A stretch of 20,144 nucleotides of DNA, taken from Acidobacteriaceae bacterium. Lineage in GTDB: Bacteria > Acidobacteriota > Terriglobia > Terriglobales > Acidobacteriaceae. Below are positions 15,941-20,144 of this stretch, one piece after another. The first letter of the stretch is position 1. Every line of letters begins with the position of its first letter. A model generated the notes under the pieces. That model did no database searches. It saw nothing but the letters and a program-made list of their open reading frames with translations, and was not told the origin of the DNA. The position numbers and the translations under genes are program-made. The DNA is taken from positions 8,647 through 28,790 of the forward strand of contig PLSH01000163.1 of the NCBI GenBank assembly GCA_003165095.1. Direction: 5' to 3'.

Positions 15941-16753
15941 CTAAACGAGCTTCTCAAATCGTTCAATGACCTGGACAAGAACGGTGTCGGGATCCTGATC
16001 CCACAGCGTGCGGCTGAAAATCTCAACTTCGATGGGACCGTCGTAGCCGGCCTGCTCAACCAGACGCCGCAATCCGCGGATGTCGATGACTCCATCGCCC
16101 ATCATGCCACGGCCGAGCAGAATATCGGGGATTGGAACCAGCCAGTCCGAGACGTGGAAGCCCAATATCCGTCCGGCCGATTGCGCGATCAACTCCGCAA
16201 CCCTGGGATCCCACCAGATGTGAAACACGTCGAGGATGACGCCGGCCTCGCTCGGATCGTAGGCCGACGCCAAATTGAGCGCGTGATCGATGGTCACCAT
16301 CACCGAGCGGTCCGCCGCGTACATGGGATGCAGCGGCTCAAGCCCGATGCGAACCTCGCGCTCCCGCGCATACGGAACCAGTTCCGCAACTCCGTCGGCA
16401 ACCATCTTGCGCGCTTCATCGAGATCGATGCCCACGCAACCGCCGACGACCAGCACCAGGGAGTCGGCCTGAAGCGCGGCTGCTTCGTCGGCGGCGCGGA
16501 AATTGTCCTCGATGTTTTTTCTTCTCTCCGGCCCGGTGAGCGCCGGAAACATTCCTCCGCGACAGACGCTCGAGACGCGCAGACCCGCGTCTTTCACAAG
16601 CTTCACGCAGCAGTCGAGACCGGTCTCCTGAATCTTGTGCCTCCACAGACCGATGGAGGAAATGCCGTGACGCACGCAGCCCTCGACTGCCTCGGCCACG
16701 CTCCAATGAGCCGTGGTCATCTGGTTCAACGAGAGCTTTGATTTGTCTGCCAT
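15941..16753 (-). CDS. Xylose-isomerase-like TIM-barrel protein (sugar phosphate isomerase/epimerase family)
   Basis: A 270-aa cytoplasmic AP-endonuclease-2/xylose-isomerase-type TIM barrel. Likely divalent-metal ligands are Glu139 (IGLEPLHP), Asp175 with His178 (ILDVFHIWWD), His200 (GFHVSDW) and Glu244 (IEVEIF), in the order usual for sugar epimerases, 2-keto-myo-inositol dehydratases and 3-keto-glycoside processing enzymes. It is the second gene of the operon, 41 bases after the Gfo/Idh/MocA gene and 15 before GH88; GAGAGG lies upstream of the ATG. Pairing with a Gfo/Idh/MocA oxidoreductase suggests it acts on an oxidised (keto) sugar, by epimerisation, dehydration or eliminative deglycosylation. 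The exact reaction cannot be read from sequence. Confidence 0.85.
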   Translation of the reverse strand: MADKSKLSLNQMTTAHWSVAEAVEGCVRHGISSIGLWRHKIQETGLDCCVKLVKDAGLRVSSVCRGGMFPALTGPERRKNIEDNFRAADEAAALQADSLVLVVGGCVGIDLDEARKMVADGVAELVPYAREREVRIGLEPLHPMYAADRSVMVTIDHALNLASAYDPSEAGVILDVFHIWWDPRVAELIAQSAGRILGFHVSDWLVPIPDILLGRGMMGDGVIDIRGLRRLVEQAGYDGPIEVEIFSRTLWDQDPDTVLVQVIERFEKLV

Positions 16754-16794
16754 GCGCTTCCGCCTCTCGGGAAGGTGAAGTTGAATTACGCCGA

Positions 16795-17955
16795 CTACTG
16801 CGTATCGAGAGAGATCCCGGGAACATCGACCCAGCGGCGTTCGCGACCCGAGGCCTGGGCCAATTCAGCCAATTGCACACCGCGCGCGCCGTCGATAAAG
16901 GTGTGCGGAAACGGCGCATCTTCGGCAACGTGGCGCAGGAACATCTCCCACTGCACTTTGAACGCATTGTCAAACTCGGCGTTGTCGGGGACGACGGCCC
17001 ACTGATCGCGAAACTGGAATGGATTGGGAAGATCGGGATTCCAAACCGGCCGCGGGGTGTTGACGCGATGCTGCGCCCTGCACTCGCGCAGACCGGCCAC
17101 GGCGCTGCCGTCCGTGCCGTCCACCTGCAGGCTGAAAAGTTCGTCGCGATACACGCGGGTGGCCCAGGATGAGTTGATCTGCGCAAAGATTCCGCCGTCC
17201 AGTTCGAACATCCCGTAAGCCGCATCCTCAGCCGTGCACTTGTAGGTCTCGCCCGCCTCGTCGACGCGCTCGGGAATGTGCGTGACGCCGGTGCAGGAAA
17301 CGGCCCGGACCGCGCCAAAGGTGTGGTCGAGAAGATAGCGCCAGTGGCAGAACATGTCTAGAATGATGCCGCCGTCCTGTTCTTTTTTGTAATTCCACGA
17401 GGGACGCTGCGGCGTCTGCCTGTGGCCCTCAAACACCCAGTAGCCGAATTCGCCGCGCACGGAAAGAATGCGCCCGAGGAAGCCCGAGTCAATCAGACGC
17501 CGCAGTTTGCGAATACCGGGAAGAAAAAGCTTGTCCTGCACCACGCCGTGCCTGACGCCGGCATTTTCCGCGGCGCGCGCAAGGCCGATGGCGCCCCGCA
17601 TGGTCGTTGCCAGGGGCTTTTCGCAATAAACGTGCTTCCCTGCCGCGATCGCCTGGAGCACATTCTGCTCGCGCATGCCGGTCGAGCCGGAGTCGAAATA
17701 TATTGTGTCGTCGGAATTGGCAAGGCACCGCGCCAGGTCGGTGCTCCAGCGGGAGATACCATGCTCGGCCGCGATGGACTTCAGCCTGGCTTCATTCCGT
17801 CCCACGAGAATGGGGTCGGGCATCACGACGCTGCCATCGCTGAGAGGGACGCCGCCTTGCGCACGGATCTCGAGAATCGACCGGACCAGGTGCTGATTGA
17901 GTCCCATCCGCCCGGTGACGCCGTTCATGATGATTCCGGCTCTGCGCTCGCGCAT
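16795..17955 (-). CDS. Gfo/Idh/MocA family NAD(P)-dependent sugar oxidoreductase
   Basis: This 386-aa cytoplasmic dehydrogenase is numbered from the ATG at 17953-17955, chosen because GGGAG lies 6 bases upstream. An in-frame TTG at 17965-17967 would add four residues but has no such site. The N-terminal Rossmann region has a Gly-rich GVTGRMG loop. CEKPL places the family's conserved Lys at 113 (EKP 112-114). GGIILDMFCHW supplies the C-terminal-domain Asp200 and His204 expected in the active site. There is no twin-arginine or Sec signal. As first gene of the operon it probably carries out the oxidation or reduction that prepares the sugar for the neighbouring TIM-barrel enzyme. The substrate is unknown; relatives act on inositols, glucosides, uronates and deoxysugars. 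Confidence 0.88.
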   Translation of the reverse strand: MRERRAGIIMNGVTGRMGLNQHLVRSILEIRAQGGVPLSDGSVVMPDPILVGRNEARLKSIAAEHGISRWSTDLARCLANSDDTIYFDSGSTGMREQNVLQAIAAGKHVYCEKPLATTMRGAIGLARAAENAGVRHGVVQDKLFLPGIRKLRRLIDSGFLGRILSVRGEFGYWVFEGHRQTPQRPSWNYKKEQDGGIILDMFCHWRYLLDHTFGAVRAVSCTGVTHIPERVDEAGETYKCTAEDAAYGMFELDGGIFAQINSSWATRVYRDELFSLQVDGTDGSAVAGLRECRAQHRVNTPRPVWNPDLPNPFQFRDQWAVVPDNAEFDNAFKVQWEMFLRHVAEDAPFPHTFIDGARGVQLAELAQASGRERRWVDVPGISLDTQ

Positions 17956-17996
17956 TTCCACTCCCAACGCAATTGGTGGCGTATCGACGGAATCCT

Positions 17997-18025
17997 ATCA
18001 TACTGCTCGCATCCGGTTCGACGGC
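17997..18025 (-). promoter_or_regulatory. Possible promoter of the five-gene sugar operon
   Basis: In the 140-base gap upstream of the oxidoreductase, the minus strand carries TATGAT (17997-18002, 5 of 6 to the -10 consensus), about 42 bases before the ATG. No good -35 box is found at 16-18 bases, so an activator would be needed if this is real. No repressor palindrome was evident. Confidence 0.3.
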
Positions 18026-18095
18026 AGAGACGCGCCGCGATTGGCTTCTGCACACACTTTAAAAAACAGGCGCGCCGGGGAGTTGCGGGAATGCG

Positions 18096-19148
18096 CTAGA
18101 GAATTGCCGCGGCCACGGCGTGCAACGGCAGCACTTTGTCAACGCCGCCGAGCTTGATAGCCTCCTTGGGCATGCCGAAGACAACGCAGGAGGCTTCGTC
18201 CTGGGCAAAGGTATGGGCGCCCGCCTGCTTCATCTCGAGCATTCCTCGCGCCCCGTCGTCGCCCATCCCGGTGAGGATGACGCCCACGGCATTTTGTCCG
18301 GCATAGCGGGCCGCGGAACGGAACAGCACGTCGACCGAAGGACGGTGGCGGCAGACCAGCGGACCGTTCTTGATCTCAACGTAATAGCGCGCGCCGCTGC
18401 GCTTCAGCAGCAGATGATGATTGCCGGGCGCGATGAGCGCGCGGCCGCGAATCACGGTGTCGTTGGTCTCCGCCTCTTTTACCGTGATGCTGCAGAGGCT
18501 GTCGAGCCGGTTGGCGAAGGCGCGCGTGAACAGTTCGGGCATGTGCTGCACGATCACGATGCCGGGAGTGTCCGCGGGGAGCGTTTCGAGCACGGTTTTC
18601 AGGGCCTCGGTGCCGCCGGTGGAGGCGCCGATTACAACCACTTTTTCAGTGGTTTCAGCCATGGCGTGGGTGGCGGGCGAGAGGATGGCGTCGGCGGTGA
18701 GCTTGGGCTCGACCGTATGGCTGGGCCCCAGAGTTCGGAGCCTGGCCTGGGCCGCGGCCTTCACCGCGTTGCACAGGATGATGCGCGAATCTTCAAGGAA
18801 CTGCTTGGTTCCCAGACGGGGCTTGGTCACAATGTCCACCGCGCCGTATTCGAGAGCCTTGAAGGTGCTTTGCGTACCCTCTTCGGCAAGGCTGGAGCAG
18901 ATGACCACCGGGATGGGGTGCTGGCTCATCAGCTTCCTGAGAAAGGTGAGCCCGTCCATGCGCGGCATCTCGATATCGAGAGTGATCACGTCGGGCACCT
19001 GCTCGGCAATGCGGTCGGCGGCGACAAACGGGTCGCCGGCGGTGGCAATCACTTCAATTTCAGGATCCGACTCGAGTACCTCGCGCAGGGTCTGGCGGAC
19101 CACAGCCGAGTCGTCGACGATCAAAACGCGAATTTTTTCAGTACTCAT
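18096..19148 (-). CDS. cheB: CheB chemotaxis response regulator / protein-glutamate methylesterase
   Basis: This 350-aa two-domain adaptation enzyme is numbered from the ATG at 19146-19148. The N-terminal receiver has the acidic pair in VLIVDDS (12-13), the phospho-acceptor Asp58 in [10 protein letters not shown] and Lys109 in TKP. After a linker (about 130-165), the methylesterase domain shows Ser176 in GASTGG, His202 in QHMP and Asp298 in GMGDDGA. It removes methyl groups from (and can deamidate) chemoreceptors when phosphorylated by CheA. A GTG at 19158-19160 overlaps the cheD stop (GTGA) and would add four residues. The ATG was preferred because the family starts close to the first strand and GTGAG lies just upstream of it. 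It is the last gene of the visible che cluster. Confidence 0.95.
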   Translation of the reverse strand: MSTEKIRVLIVDDSAVVRQTLREVLESDPEIEVIATAGDPFVAADRIAEQVPDVITLDIEMPRMDGLTFLRKLMSQHPIPVVICSSLAEEGTQSTFKALEYGAVDIVTKPRLGTKQFLEDSRIILCNAVKAAAQARLRTLGPSHTVEPKLTADAILSPATHAMAETTEKVVVIGASTGGTEALKTVLETLPADTPGIVIVQHMPELFTRAFANRLDSLCSITVKEAETNDTVIRGRALIAPGNHHLLLKRSGARYYVEIKNGPLVCRHRPSVDVLFRSAARYAGQNAVGVILTGMGDDGARGMLEMKQAGAHTFAQDEASCVVFGMPKEAIKLGGVDKVLPLHAVAAAIL

Positions 19149-19156
19149 GCCGTAAC

Positions 19157-19651
19157 TCACGTGTGCCGCTGCAGCAGCACTTCCCCGGTTGCAGTATTGA
19201 AGTGAATGTTGACGCCGCGTTTGCCTCCCAGCGAAGACGCCGCGACACCAAAACCTTCTTCCTCGAGCACCTTGATGGCCACCTCGCAGTTGAGCCTGCC
19301 CACGGTGGGCCGGGCCGCATCGCCGGCCGTCGACAACACGTCTCCGCCCCCGAACAGCTTGACTTCGACTTCATTGCGGCGCGCACCCAGCGCGTCGAAT
19401 TGCCGGGCCAGATCGCGGATGGCGAAGTCCACATAGCGCCGGCCGCCGGAGGAACTCAACGCCGCCGCCGGCTTGACGGGATAGCGGGGCAACATCGGAT
19501 GACAGAGCGCGCCAATGCCCAGGCGCGGAATCCGGAAAGCGATTCCAACGCAGGAGCCCAGCAGCGTGCGCAGGATGGTCGGTTCCCGCACCAGGTGCGA
19601 TTCGCCCGGCTGCACGTAGACTTCAGGCAATCCCCGGTCAGGCTCCTGCAT
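19157..19651 (-). CDS. cheD: CheD chemoreceptor glutamine deamidase
   Basis: This 164-aa protein deamidates specific receptor glutamines and in some bacteria interacts with CheC. The conserved start of the fold, [12 protein letters not shown], holds catalytic Cys34 with Thr29 nearby; His51 lies in [17 protein letters not shown] and the later [15 protein letters not shown] block are also typical. The start ATG at 19649-19651 has a strong AGGAGG four bases upstream. An upstream extension of the frame has no family similarity and was discarded. The gene overlaps the end of cheR by 14 bases and its stop touches the cheB start region, indicating tight translational coupling. No cheC is visible. 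Confidence 0.93.
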   Translation of the reverse strand: MQEPDRGLPEVYVQPGESHLVREPTILRTLLGSCVGIAFRIPRLGIGALCHPMLPRYPVKPAAALSSSGGRRYVDFAIRDLARQFDALGARRNEVEVKLFGGGDVLSTAGDAARPTVGRLNCEVAIKVLEEEGFGVAASSLGGKRGVNIHFNTATGEVLLQRHT

Positions 19652-20144
19652 CGATCCTCCTGTAGAGCGACGGAGCCACCGGCGCCAGCGGCAAATCCAT
19701 ATCGTGCAGGGCTTCGGCGTGCCCGACGAACAGGTACCCGCCGTGCACAAGGTAGTGTGAAAGCCTCTTGAGAACCCGTTCCTGCGTGGCGCGATCGAAA
19801 TAGATGATCACGTTGCGGCAAAAAATCGCATCCGCCTTTTCCTGAATCCCGTAATCGGCATCCATGAAGTTCAAGCGCCGGAACTCGATCAGGCGCCGCA
19901 ACTCCGGCACGATCCGCACCTGGTTCGAGCCCCGGTCCCGGCTCCCCATGATGTACTTGCGCCTGAGCGCAGCGGGAACGGGGTTTACGATTTCGCCGGC
20001 ATAGACTCCCGTCTCAGCCTTGGCCAGCACGGTGGTGGATATATCGGTGGCCAGGATTCTGAAGCGGAAGCCCTGGTGGGCCGCCGCATATTCGCTCAGC
20101 ACCATGGCCAGGGTGTACGGCTCCTCGCCCGTCGAGCAGCCGGC
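19638..20144 (-). CDS. cheR: CheR chemotaxis protein methyltransferase (partial, N-terminus outside window)
   Basis: The C-terminal 168 residues of an S-adenosylmethionine-dependent methyltransferase that methylates glutamates on chemoreceptors. The open frame enters from the right edge with AGCSTGEEPYTLAMVLSE, the SAM-binding motif I of CheR. It continues with the adenine-binding ILATDIS, then RRLNFMD, FCRNVIIYFD and the closing GGYLFVGHAE. The missing part holds the N-terminal helical domain and the start codon. It is the first visible gene of the cheR-cheD-cheB series, which together set receptor methylation and amidation state. Confidence 0.94.
   Translation of the reverse strand, partial: AGCSTGEEPYTLAMVLSEYAAAHQGFRFRILATDISTTVLAKAETGVYAGEIVNPVPAALRRKYIMGSRDRGSNQVRIVPELRRLIEFRRLNFMDADYGIQEKADAIFCRNVIIYFDRATQERVLKRLSHYLVHGGYLFVGHAEALHDMDLPLAPVAPSLYRRIDAGA

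Noticed and set aside
18055..18090. Possible terminator after cheB (GC-rich GGCGCGCC followed by a T-run on the minus strand)
   Set aside because: The palindrome has no room for a loop and no extended stem can be built, so it is not a convincing hairpin despite the T-tract.
19652..19750. Extended CheD start adding 33 residues
   Set aside because: The extra residues are Arg/Trp/Cys-rich with no similarity to CheD, they overlap cheR deeply, and the internal ATG has a perfect AGGAGG.

Overview
The window looks like a chromosomal segment of a GC-rich soil-type bacterium, most plausibly an acidobacterium (class Terriglobia). This is an inference. It rests on very large secreted S53 (sedolisin/kumamolisin-type) proteases with long Ig-like tails, a GH88-centred sugar operon and the general codon style, not on any marker gene. 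No rRNA, tRNA, CRISPR array, transposase or phage gene was seen.

Layout. (1) 1-1508, minus strand: the start of a lactate-utilisation operon, lutA then lutB, with a 4-base overlap; lutB runs off the left edge. A good sigma-70-like promoter lies just upstream of lutA. (2) 1509-2209: about 700 bases with no convincing gene. (3) 2210-12368, plus strand: two huge tandem paralogues (1589 and 1696 aa). Each is a signal peptide, a pro-kumamolisin activation domain, an S53 peptidase with a complete Glu/Asp/Asp/Ser set, and about seven Ig-like domains, and each is followed by its own hairpin terminator. The duplication also covers short non-coding flanks on both sides. (4) 12452-17955, minus strand: a tight five-gene operon, read right to left: Gfo/Idh/MocA oxidoreductase, xylose-isomerase-like TIM barrel, GH88 unsaturated glucuronyl hydrolase, SDR dehydrogenase, MFS symporter. 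It suggests import and intracellular breakdown of a uronate- or keto-sugar-containing glycoside. (5) 18096-20144, minus strand: cheR (partial), cheD and cheB, a receptor-adaptation cluster.

The most unusual feature is in the C-terminal Ig-like domain of both proteases. A cassette of two hydrophobic stretches split by an Arg-rich turn and ending in IGCGGG sits inside the domain, so the last beta-strands lie beyond the membrane-type segment. In the second protease a whole extra Ig-like domain has been added behind the cassette, inside the same split domain. The first half of the cassette resembles a GlyGly-CTERM sorting signal and the second half a lipoprotein signal peptide, but it is internal rather than terminal. 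This may be an undescribed surface-anchoring or processing module.

All family calls come from reading motifs by eye; no database search was run.
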